A DNA stretch of 45,482 nucleotides from an uncultured Candidatus Saccharimonas sp. (GTDB lineage Bacteria > Patescibacteriota > Saccharimonadia > Saccharimonadales > OMJO01), in contig CALRAM010000001.1 of assembly GCA_943353165.1 (NCBI GenBank), positions 1 to 45,482 on the forward strand, in the 5' to 3' direction. Positions 1-7,117 of the stretch are shown here, piece after piece. Position numbers and translations under genes: made by a program. Numbering within the stretch: position 1 is the first letter of the stretch; every line of letters begins with the position of its first letter. Under the pieces are notes generated by a model, which saw nothing but the letters and a program-made list of their open reading frames with translations, ran no database searches and was not told where the DNA came from.

Positions 1-548
1 CTAAAGCCCAGAGTTACGATTTTAAAATAACCACTACTCCAAAATTAGCATCAACTGTCACGCAGGCGCCTCTAGGATCTATTGGCATAATGATTTCCGG
101 CTCAGTTCTATTTAATCCCTACGAAGGTGACGGTAAAACAGTCGCTATGTCTAGTAATTTTTATCTTACAGACAAAAACGGTAATAAAGTTTGGTTTGTA
201 GATTCATGTAGCGGACACCCGACTCCAAATCAAGGAGAGTATCATTACCATGCACTATCTAATTGCGTTACGTCTGAAGTAGACGCAGATAAGGGCCCGT
301 CACATATCACAGGTATAGCAATGGATGGATTTCCAATTTATGGAAACAGGGACATTAACGGTAATGTAATAGGCATATCAATGCTCGACGAGTGTAATGG
401 GATTAATAGCCCGACTCCAGAATTTCCTGCAGGAATCTATCATTATGTACTTCCAGGCACAAACGACGCCACGTCCTCAATCAGATGCTTTAAGGGCATA
501 GTCGATATGAAGCAGCTTATTACGATGCCATCAATGAACCGCCAATAA
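1..548 (+). CDS. YHYH-domain protein, 5'-truncated by window edge
   Basis: Frame is open upstream of the listed ATG at 90 to the window edge; motif GEYHYHALSNC...GIAMDGFPIYG is typical of YHYH-domain proteins. Confidence 0.75.
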   Translation, partial: KAQSYDFKITTTPKLASTVTQAPLGSIGIMISGSVLFNPYEGDGKTVAMSSNFYLTDKNGNKVWFVDSCSGHPTPNQGEYHYHALSNCVTSEVDADKGPSHITGIAMDGFPIYGNRDINGNVIGISMLDECNGINSPTPEFPAGIYHYVLPGTNDATSSIRCFKGIVDMKQLITMPSMNRQ

Positions 549-582
549 AAATAGCCGACTAACGTCGACTATTTTTATTGGC
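541..582. terminator. Bidirectional rho-independent terminator
   Basis: Long inverted repeat gccaataaaaatagccgac-taac-gtcgactatttttattggc with A/T runs between convergent genes. Confidence 0.8.
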
Positions 583-596
583 TAAACGCTTAGCTA

Positions 597-788
597 CTAG
601 TAAGCTTTTGTTGCGCCGTCTTTTATTGCTTTTTCAGCGTTGTCTTTAGACATCATTGCGCAAACAGTTGTTCCGCATTTCTGGTGCTTTCCTTTGGCCA
701 TGAAACCACCTCTTTTAGTCTGATGAATTTCTGGTGCTGATAATTCAACGCCTTTTTCTTTGCATTTAACGCAGTATCCTGTAACCAT
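597..788 (-). CDS. Small zinc-ribbon-like protein (DUF5679-like)
   Basis: 63 aa; GYCVKCKEK...GGFMAKGKHQKCGTTV with paired CxxC/CG motifs. Confidence 0.6.
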   Translation of the reverse strand: MVTGYCVKCKEKGVELSAPEIHQTKRGGFMAKGKHQKCGTTVCAMMSKDNAEKAIKDGATKAY

Positions 789-922
789 TTCTTTTTACCC
801 CTTCATATTAGTTGATATAACACTAAGCATTATACCGCTTTTTAGTGTATTCATAAAATAAAAGTAAATATTACAAAGATGATTATCATTCGTAAAGTCT
901 TTGCAGGGTATAATATTAGTAC

Positions 923-1489
923 ATGGCAATTGAAACACCGAAGTATAAAGTTTTAGATAAAGAAGGGCATATAGAGCTGAGGAAATACGACGGCTACATA
1001 ACAGCAAATATAGAAATTAAAGCCGATACCTATAAATCTGCCGGCAGTAGGGCATTTGGTGTTTTAGCCGATTATATCTTTGGGAATAATACGAAAAATT
1101 CAAAGATAGCGATGACTGCTCCAGTTATTAGTCAAAAGCCTGCTACTTCTGAAAAGATAGCAATGACAGCCCCTGTAACTACAGCTAAACTTGACAATCA
1201 AAAGTACGTAATTTCATTTACAATGCCAGCTAGTTATTCATTGGAAGATTTACCTAAACCAAATAACGAAGATGTAATTATCAAAACTACGCCTTCGCAC
1301 AAAGTAGTTGCTATTAGATTTTCGGGGTATACATCGGAAGGTGATATTGAAAAGAAGTCTGCTGAACTCAGAGAGTGGGCTAATAAAAAAGAAATAAAGC
1401 TAGGCATTCAGCCGTCTGTATTGAGATATGATCCACCTTGGAAGCCAGGGATTATGCGAAGGAATGAAGTTTGTTATAGTGTTGTTTAG
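923..1489 (+). CDS. SOUL family heme-binding protein
   Basis: IETPKYKVLDKEGHIELRKYDGYITA... KIAMTAPV repeats and RRNEVCY C-terminus characteristic of SOUL/HEBP proteins. Confidence 0.85.
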   Translation: MAIETPKYKVLDKEGHIELRKYDGYITANIEIKADTYKSAGSRAFGVLADYIFGNNTKNSKIAMTAPVISQKPATSEKIAMTAPVTTAKLDNQKYVISFTMPASYSLEDLPKPNNEDVIIKTTPSHKVVAIRFSGYTSEGDIEKKSAELREWANKKEIKLGIQPSVLRYDPPWKPGIMRRNEVCYSVV

Positions 1490-1565
1490 AATGTCTATAA
1501 TCTCCCTTGCTAATAATAAAAGTGGTGTTGACATTAAGCTTTAGTCACTTGGATTGTAATATAAA

Positions 1566-1591
1566 TGGCTGGGGATGTCGGTTCAGAACCC
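1566..1591 (-). pseudogene. tRNA-Gln 3'-end fragment (T-arm/acceptor/CCA)
   Basis: Reverse complement GGGTTCTGAACCGACATCCCCAGCCA matches 21/26 nt of the 3' end of the intact tRNA-Gln at 3939-4012, including CATCCCCAGCCA. Confidence 0.6.
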
Positions 1592-1616
1592 TTCGGACTC
1601 ACTAAACAATGAGGTG

Positions 1617-2570
1617 TTAGGCTGGTCGAAAGCTGTCCAACAAGTCGGAAACCAGCCCACCCAGATCGGCAATGTTATATCCACCTTCCTGAATGATAAG
1701 TGTCGGTAAATTCATGTCCCGTATATGGCGCCCGATTCGGCGATATGCCCCTTTCGTTAGGTGTAAGCCACCTATAGGGTCATTAACATAAGTATCAAAT
1801 CCGGCAGACAGCACCAAAAAGCGAGGCTGGAAATTCTCGATTTCCTTGATCGCTCCACGTAGCACAGTACTGTAGCTTTCGGTGTCGGTGGTTTTGGGCA
1901 ACGGTATGTTGATATTGTAGCCTTTACCCGAGCCTCGGCCATTTTCGTCAGCAAAACCAGTAGTGTAGGGGTAATTCGTGTTTGGGTCAGCATGCAGCGA
2001 CACATACAAAACATCGGCACGCTCATAGAAAGCCTCCTGTGTTCCGTTGCCGTGATGATAGTCTATATCCAAAATCGCGACTGACCCGTAGTGGCTCAAA
2101 TAATGGGCGGCGATGGCCGCATTATTAAAGTAACAGTAGCCGCCCATACTATGATGCGCGGCGTGGTGCCCCGGAGGGCGGCAAAGACTATACACAACAG
2201 GTTCACCAGCAGCAATTTGTTTTGCTCCGGTTAGCGCGGTGTTAACCGCGGCAACCGACGCCTGAAATGTGCCTTTTGTTACTGGCGCATAGCTGTCGGT
2301 TATGAAGTCTGAGGGATATATCTGTTGATCTTCCGGGACTGCTGCTGACTTTTTCTTGAGAAAATCCACATAATTTTTATTATGTATCGCCAAAATATGG
2401 CTTATCGAGAAAACTTCGGGTTCCTGTAGTGGTTCAAAATCGTGCGCTTGAAGAGCCTGTACTATTGAGTCAACTCGAGCAGCCGTTTCGGCATAAGGAA
2501 CGTCCTTTCCGTCATAGCGTTCAAATTGTGGTTGATGCAAATTATGCGCATCAGAGTAAATAATGTTCAT
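1617..2570 (-). CDS. Histone deacetylase/AcuC/AphA-family deacetylase
   Basis: CRPPGHHA, DIDYHHGNGT, SAGFDTYVNDPIGGL zinc-binding/catalytic motifs. Confidence 0.92.
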   Translation of the reverse strand: MNIIYSDAHNLHQPQFERYDGKDVPYAETAARVDSIVQALQAHDFEPLQEPEVFSISHILAIHNKNYVDFLKKKSAAVPEDQQIYPSDFITDSYAPVTKGTFQASVAAVNTALTGAKQIAAGEPVVYSLCRPPGHHAAHHSMGGYCYFNNAAIAAHYLSHYGSVAILDIDYHHGNGTQEAFYERADVLYVSLHADPNTNYPYTTGFADENGRGSGKGYNINIPLPKTTDTESYSTVLRGAIKEIENFQPRFLVLSAGFDTYVNDPIGGLHLTKGAYRRIGRHIRDMNLPTLIIQEGGYNIADLGGLVSDLLDSFRPA

Positions 2571-3514
2571 CGCAAATCCTCCAAAATGTGGACAGGTAGA
2601 TACATAAAGGTAAAATCACGTAAACCTTTCTCTAAAATATTGTCTCCGACGGCCACGTTCTGCACGAGGATTTGAGCGGCATAGTCACGCGACGGTATGC
2701 GAAACCCCGACCTATAACCAGCCCGATCAGAACGGCTGGTAAAGTTGCACTCCGCATAGACCAGTGGCGGCTGACTATAGTCGGCTGTATCGGTAGCTAT
2801 TTGCTGATTTAAATAGCGAAGCGTTGTTGGCATCAGTCCTTTATCTTCGAGTGATCGCCACTCCGTACTTTCAATCAGCGTCAAGTTGCCAGAGAATCCA
2901 GGCAAGTCGAGGCGTTCTGCCATCGCCGCCGATGTCAAAACTCCATTATTGAGCACAAGACCACTGAACCACAATGATCTTTTATCTGTGCCTTGAGTCT
3001 CCATTTTTTCACGTAATGCGGTGACCTCCTCAAGACTCCAGCCAAATGTTTCTGACCACAGGATGTGTAGCTGTGGCAATATTGCGTTGTCGATAGCAGA
3101 CCGGTAGTCCACAACTTCATTAGCTGCGGCTCTGGGTTCTGGCACACTTGAAGTAGCACTAATCATCTCAGGAATTGCCTTGAGAGGATTGCTACGCCGA
3201 CCATTGTTACAAGCCAAATAGATTAACCAGCCGTCTTGCCCGTATTCCGCAAGCGGCATGGCGACTTCAAGTTGTATTCCAAGCTCGCTTTCACGAATAT
3301 CTTGAAAGGCGCTATCACTCACGATTCCGCGAAAAACGATTCTGCTTATATCTTTCTGTAAGTCCGCTTCTTTGCTGAGATCCTGATAAACTTCAGCAAC
3401 ATCCGCCGCTTTTTCGTAAGCGGTTTCAGCGTTATGATATAGTCTCTCGTCTTGCCGCCTGCTCGTGCCAAGATCTCCCGTGCTTGTAAATATTTGTGAT
3501 TCATTAGTATTCAT
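2567..3514 (-). CDS. Hypothetical protein, operon partner of the deacetylase
   Basis: Long ORF; ATG at 3514 preceded by AAAGGAC RBS (ORF track starts at 3529); stop overlaps the start of the downstream gene (ATGA-type overlap). Confidence 0.7.
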   Translation of the reverse strand: MNTNESQIFTSTGDLGTSRRQDERLYHNAETAYEKAADVAEVYQDLSKEADLQKDISRIVFRGIVSDSAFQDIRESELGIQLEVAMPLAEYGQDGWLIYLACNNGRRSNPLKAIPEMISATSSVPEPRAAANEVVDYRSAIDNAILPQLHILWSETFGWSLEEVTALREKMETQGTDKRSLWFSGLVLNNGVLTSAAMAERLDLPGFSGNLTLIESTEWRSLEDKGLMPTTLRYLNQQIATDTADYSQPPLVYAECNFTSRSDRAGYRSGFRIPSRDYAAQILVQNVAVGDNILEKGLRDFTFMYLPVHILEDLR

Positions 3515-3534
3515 AGTTTGTCCTTTCATGCCAT

Positions 3535-3561
3535 TAAAAAAGCCCCTCTGTCGAGGGGCTT
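3535..3561 (-). terminator. Rho-independent terminator or attenuator in the leader of 2567-3514
   Basis: Minus strand AAGCCCCT-CGACAG-AGGGGCTTTTTTAAT, about 20 nt before the start codon. Confidence 0.75.
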
Positions 3562-3737
3562 AAGTTTTGGCGATTGTTATTTAATTATACAAAAGCAAAG
3601 CTAAACCCCTTGGTGGTTTTCTTTGCTTTAGAATTGTTCACTGTAATATGCGCTTGCATAGCAATGATAATAGCAGAATTTGTATTAATAGTCAAAATAT
3701 TGGCTGGGGATGAGGCCCGGCCTGTCTGGCTGAGCCC

Positions 3738-3754
3738 CCTGTCGTTCCGACAGG
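3738..3754. repeat. GC-rich perfect hairpin 1
   Basis: CCTGTCG-TTC-CGACAGG. Confidence 0.8.
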
Positions 3755-3803
3755 AAGGCCAGGCAAGACGGACAGGGATTCGACCTACCTTTGGCGGAGG
3801 CCC

Positions 3804-3830
3804 GCCCGGCCTCCCTCGGGGAAGCCGGGC
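3804..3830. repeat. GC-rich hairpin 2
   Basis: GCCCGGC ... GCCGGGC. Confidence 0.75.
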
Positions 3831-3835
3831 CTTGC

Positions 3836-3855
3836 GATCCGCCAGCCGGCGGATC
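3836..3855. repeat. GC-rich perfect hairpin 3
   Basis: GATCCGCC-AGCC-GGCGGATC. Confidence 0.85.
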
Positions 3856-3895
3856 TCGCCTCGATCTTTTTTCGGGTGTTCAAATCCTTCATACT

Positions 3896-3938
3896 AAAAC
3901 AGGGTTGGCATAACACCGTAAAGGTGTCATAACAACCC
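3896..3938 (-). terminator. Terminator of tRNA-Gln
   Basis: Minus strand AGGGTTG-TTATGACACC-TTTAC-GGTGTTATGC-CAACCCT followed by GTTTTA, immediately 3' of the tRNA CCA. Confidence 0.75.
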
Positions 3939-4012
3939 TGGCTGGGGATGAGGGATTCGAACCCCCGATCGTGGAACCAGAATCCACTGCCTTACCACTT
4001 GGCCAATCCCCA
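3939..4012 (-). tRNA. tRNA-Gln (CTG anticodon), CCA encoded
   Basis: Cloverleaf: TGGGGAT/ATCCCCA acceptor, GCC/GGC D-stem, GTGGA-TTCTGGT-TCCAC anticodon arm, GGGGG-TTCGAAT-CCCTC T-arm, GCCA 3' end. Confidence 0.93.
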
Positions 4013-4059
4013 ATAGCTAGGTATATTTTACCTTATAATTAACTATAAATTGTAAAAGT
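4007..4059 (-). repeat. 53-bp perfect direct repeat, copy A (tRNA-Gln 5' end plus promoter region)
   Basis: tccccaatagctaggtatattttaccttataattaactataaattgtaaaagt, identical to 4191-4243. Confidence 0.95.
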
Positions 4060-4081
4060 ACTATACATAAAGTGGTAAGGT

Positions 4082-4186
4082 CTGCCTTGGCAAGCTTTGC
4101 CTGCCCACAGAATTTTGTGACTACAAACAAGTGTGTAATCAGAAAAGTTCTCTTGCAACCCGCCACAGGCGGCTTTCACACTTGGC
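4082..4186 (-). repeat. 105-bp structured repeat, copy 1
   Basis: 104/105 identical to 6920-7024 (single T/C difference at 4175 vs 7013), same orientation. Confidence 0.95.
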
Positions 4187-4190
4187 TTAG

Positions 4191-4243
4191 TCCCCAATAG
4201 CTAGGTATATTTTACCTTATAATTAACTATAAATTGTAAAAGT
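4191..4243 (-). repeat. 53-bp perfect direct repeat, copy B
   Basis: Identical to 4007-4059; lies upstream (minus strand) of the 105-bp element copy 1. Confidence 0.95.
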
Positions 4244-4423
4244 TATATTTGTACTCGGTCTTGCTTGCGGCATAATTAGTTTGCTGCAAGCATTTCGCGA
4301 GTCGTTAATAGCAAATAAGTCACACTTTACGGAGCTGGACATGACAGTGTCTGCTGACGACCCTTACTATAATACATTGGCGTCCTAATCCTTAAGGGTA
4401 ATCTAACTGATTAACTACCGTGG

Positions 4424-4975
4424 TTAGAAGGTGGTTTCGTATTTGCCTATTTGCCCTTGTGCAGGTTCATCCCGTTTCCGTGCCAAGCCAGAATCGACAA
4501 GCCACGTCCATATACGCTCACCATCTTCAGAAAGCATAGAATGCGAAACTAGGCCATAGTTTGCGGGAAGAGCCTTCAGTCCCTCTAGGTATAGGCGTTT
4601 ACCGAACCCCTTACCTCTATATTCGGGGAGGGCACTTACGTCAGTCGAAATGAGCTTTCCTGGAAGCGATGCGTCTTGGCCGTAGACCATAAATGCAACC
4701 GCATTATGGCTTTCAGGTTTGCGTAAGTATAATGATCCACTATTTCCGCTAAAAGGTGGATTAGACGGTAAGTTTCTCTCACACCGCTGCATATTACCAT
4801 CTAGTAAAACCACCTCGGCAACAGGTAATGAGCCGTCTGAGTTAAGCGTCTGATCTAGCCAAACGTTACGTTCGACTATTAACTGTTCCTCACTTAGTTC
4901 TTGTGATTGATCGGGGGCTGTTTCGTTTAAAACCATATCAGCTATTAGTGTATTACCAATAGAACAAGATGACAA
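4424..4975 (-). CDS. GNAT family N-acetyltransferase
   Basis: STDVSALPEYRGKGFGKRLYLEGL: acetyl-CoA binding motif of GNAT fold. Confidence 0.8.
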   Translation of the reverse strand: MSSCSIGNTLIADMVLNETAPDQSQELSEEQLIVERNVWLDQTLNSDGSLPVAEVVLLDGNMQRCERNLPSNPPFSGNSGSLYLRKPESHNAVAFMVYGQDASLPGKLISTDVSALPEYRGKGFGKRLYLEGLKALPANYGLVSHSMLSEDGERIWTWLVDSGLARKRDEPAQGQIGKYETTF

Positions 4976-4992
4976 CGTAGAAAGCGAGCCCT

Positions 4993-5628
4993 ATGACAAA
5001 TCAAAAGTACAAATTGCTTATCCTAGATTACGGTGGAGTTTATTCGTTTGACTATACTTCAGCGTACTTCAGCAAGATTCTATCGGATGCATTTGGTAAA
5101 TCTCCAAATGAAGAAGAGAGAAGAAAGATTATCGAAAAGTCACATACATTCGGAGAGGGTAAATTAACCACAAGTCAGTACATCTCATCAGTAACCAAAT
5201 TGCTAGAAGTTCCTGATTTTCCGACAGTAGAAAAGTTTGAAGGTATAACCATATCTGTGACTAATCCGCCATCTGATACAATGAAAAAGCTTGTCAAAAA
5301 CGTGCGGAAGGCGGGAATTAAAGTTTCCCTACTGTCAGATATGTATATGTTTGAGATTAAGAAGACAAGGCCAACGGGAAGATACAAAGGCTTTGATTAT
5401 ACTGCTTTCTCTGCTGAGTCGGGAATGACAAATCGTAACTCTGATTTTTTCAAACAAACGCTAGGGTACTTTAATATTGCTGCTGAAGATGCGTTATTTG
5501 TTGATGACGGCAAGGCTAATATTGAAGTTGCCCAATCTATTGGCTTGAATACGCTTTACGTCGACAAGCAGATATTCAATAGCGCAGAGCAGTTGGCACA
5601 AAGAATACGTGAGATTTTGCAGGGCTAA
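4993..5628 (+). CDS. HAD family hydrolase
   Basis: LLILDYGGVYSFD; LLSDMY; ALFVDDGKANIEVAQSIGLNTLYV. Confidence 0.8.
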   Translation: MTNQKYKLLILDYGGVYSFDYTSAYFSKILSDAFGKSPNEEERRKIIEKSHTFGEGKLTTSQYISSVTKLLEVPDFPTVEKFEGITISVTNPPSDTMKKLVKNVRKAGIKVSLLSDMYMFEIKKTRPTGRYKGFDYTAFSAESGMTNRNSDFFKQTLGYFNIAAEDALFVDDGKANIEVAQSIGLNTLYVDKQIFNSAEQLAQRIREILQG

Positions 5629-5719
5629 CTGCGCTTAGAAAACCACGATTCAAAGTATTCTTTCAGTTTTTGGCATTCCAATTACATGAGAGCTCTATGA
5701 ATAGTGTATAATCCAACTT

Positions 5720-6124
5720 ATGGAAGTTACGCTTACTACTCCAGCATTGTTGTTTCCCGCTATCGCAATTCTTATGCTTGGTTGGGTAAATAGATATTTA
5801 GGAACGGCAAATGTCATAAGAACGTTCAAAAAAGACTATGATACAGGGTACGCTCGTACAGAAATTGTGTCACAGCTCAACGTACTCAAGAAAAGAATTG
5901 AGCTTTCACGCTACATGATGACTTTCGGTGTAATAGCACTCATTCTTGCATGTATGTCCATGTTCTTGATTTTTGCTAATTTACAGCAAGCTGGAAAAAT
6001 TACCTTTGGTTTATCAATACTCGGAATGATAGTCAGCATGTTTTTATCACTATACGAGACATCTCTGTCTAACAAGGCATTAATACTTGAAATAGACGAT
6101 GTAATTGATAAAGAAATGAAATAG
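5720..6124 (+). CDS. DUF2721-like membrane protein
   Basis: LTTPALLFPAIAILMLGWVNRYLGTANVIR plus two predicted TM segments. Confidence 0.65.
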   Translation: MEVTLTTPALLFPAIAILMLGWVNRYLGTANVIRTFKKDYDTGYARTEIVSQLNVLKKRIELSRYMMTFGVIALILACMSMFLIFANLQQAGKITFGLSILGMIVSMFLSLYETSLSNKALILEIDDVIDKEMK

Positions 6125-6142
6125 CGACCCAGTAACAATTGA

Positions 6143-6703
6143 ATGAATATTTGTCTAGTACGCCATGGCCAAGACGAAGATAACGCCGCAGATATCCTAA
6201 ATGGGAGAAGAAATACTCCACTCACAAAACTCGGTGTTAGGCAGGCTAAGGCGGTCGCATCTCAAATTGATCGGGAGATTAGCGATGTAGCTGCAATCTA
6301 CACGTCCCCACTTCTGAGAGCACAACAGACGGCCAAAATAATTGCTGACAAGATCGGAGTTAATGCTGTCATCAACGAAGATGACCTGATCGAAAGAGAT
6401 TATGGGGTACTGTCTGGAAAATCAAGATCAGATATTCCGAAATACTCTTCAGATAACCTTGAAGTCGACGGGGTATTGTATTTTCTAAATGCAGAAAACG
6501 CCGAGACCTTCCCTGCAACCTACGAAAGAGCCAAAAGAATACTAAAGAAAATACAAGATTCGTATAACAGCACGGTCGTAATGGTTGCCCATAGAGACAT
6601 TTGTGTAATGATTCAAGCTGCTTACAACAACTGGGGCTGGGAAGAAGGCTTGCAGAGAGCTCATATGGACAATGCGACAATACTGCTGCTGAAACAGCAC
6701 TAG
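6143..6703 (+). CDS. Histidine phosphatase family protein
   Basis: MNICLVRHGQDEDN (RHG motif), YTSPLLRAQQTA, VMVAHRDI. Confidence 0.9.
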   Translation: MNICLVRHGQDEDNAADILNGRRNTPLTKLGVRQAKAVASQIDREISDVAAIYTSPLLRAQQTAKIIADKIGVNAVINEDDLIERDYGVLSGKSRSDIPKYSSDNLEVDGVLYFLNAENAETFPATYERAKRILKKIQDSYNSTVVMVAHRDICVMIQAAYNNWGWEEGLQRAHMDNATILLLKQH

Positions 6704-6755
6704 CTTTCAACGCTTTTCCTAGACTTCCACCCCCGTTGCGGTAACTTGTCCTTAT

Positions 6756-6863
6756 ATGGAAAAGCGACCAATAAAATACTGTCTTTATGCCCGCAAATCG
6801 ACGGAAAGTGACGAACGGCAGGTTAAAGAGGACGCTCCTCCAGCTCCTGGTTTTGAAGAGTAG
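6756..6863 (+). pseudogene. Truncated serine recombinase (resolvase N-terminus)
   Basis: MEKRPIKYCLYARKSTESDERQVKEDAPPAPGFEE*: LYARKSTESDERQ is the catalytic N-terminus of large serine recombinases; stops after 35 codons. Confidence 0.7.
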
Positions 6864-6864
6864 G

Positions 6865-7031
6865 TTTCCTTGCATATTGCCACAGGCAATCTTCACCCCG
6901 ATCGTGGAACCATAATCCACTGCCTTGGCAAGCTTTGCCTGCCCACAGAATTTTGTGACTACAAACAAGTGTGTAATCAGAAAAGTTCTCTTGCAACCCG
7001 CCACAGGCGGCTCTCACACTTGGCCACACCC
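6865..7031 (-). pseudogene. tRNA-Gln-like sequence with an insertion in the D-loop and loss of the T-arm
   Basis: Minus strand: TGGGTGTGGCCAAGTG-[~85 nt]-AAGGCAGTGGATTATGGTTCCACGATCGGGG matches tRNA-Gln on both sides of the insert; anticodon CTG changed to ATG. Confidence 0.7.
6920..7024 (-). repeat. 105-bp structured repeat, copy 2
   Basis: 104/105 identical to 4082-4186. Confidence 0.95.
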
Positions 7032-7061
7032 AATTGACAGGGGTAATTGTATCAAGTTTTT

Positions 7062-7086
7062 GACAAAATACCTAGCATGATACAAT
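7062..7086 (+). promoter_or_regulatory. Promoter of the riboswitch-metK transcript
   Basis: TTGACA with extended -10 TGATACAAT downstream (spacer slightly short). Confidence 0.5.
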
Positions 7087-7117
7087 GTTAATACGTTAAC
7101 AATTTAAAAAATATATA

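Larger units (their letters stand above)
3701..3895 (-). pseudogene. Degenerate tRNA-Gln-like sequence interrupted by GC-rich hairpins
   Basis: 15-nt TGGCTGGGGATGAGG identical to the 3' end of tRNA-Gln (3939-3953), then GGGATTCGA T-arm-like motif and (minus) GATCGAGG, separated by hairpin-rich insertions. Confidence 0.55.

Noticed and set aside
3574-3897. 107-aa plus-strand ORF
   Set aside because: Its second half is a translation of tRNA-derived and palindromic GC-rich DNA; no protein family recognised and no convincing RBS.
4260-4291. tgcttgc/gcaagca inverted repeat as a structured RNA
   Set aside because: Only a 7-bp stem with a long loop; too weak to claim as a feature.
6372-7004. 210-aa minus-strand ORF
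   Set aside because: Antisense to the histidine phosphatase gene and running through the 105-bp repeat/tRNA fragment; looks like a spurious translation.
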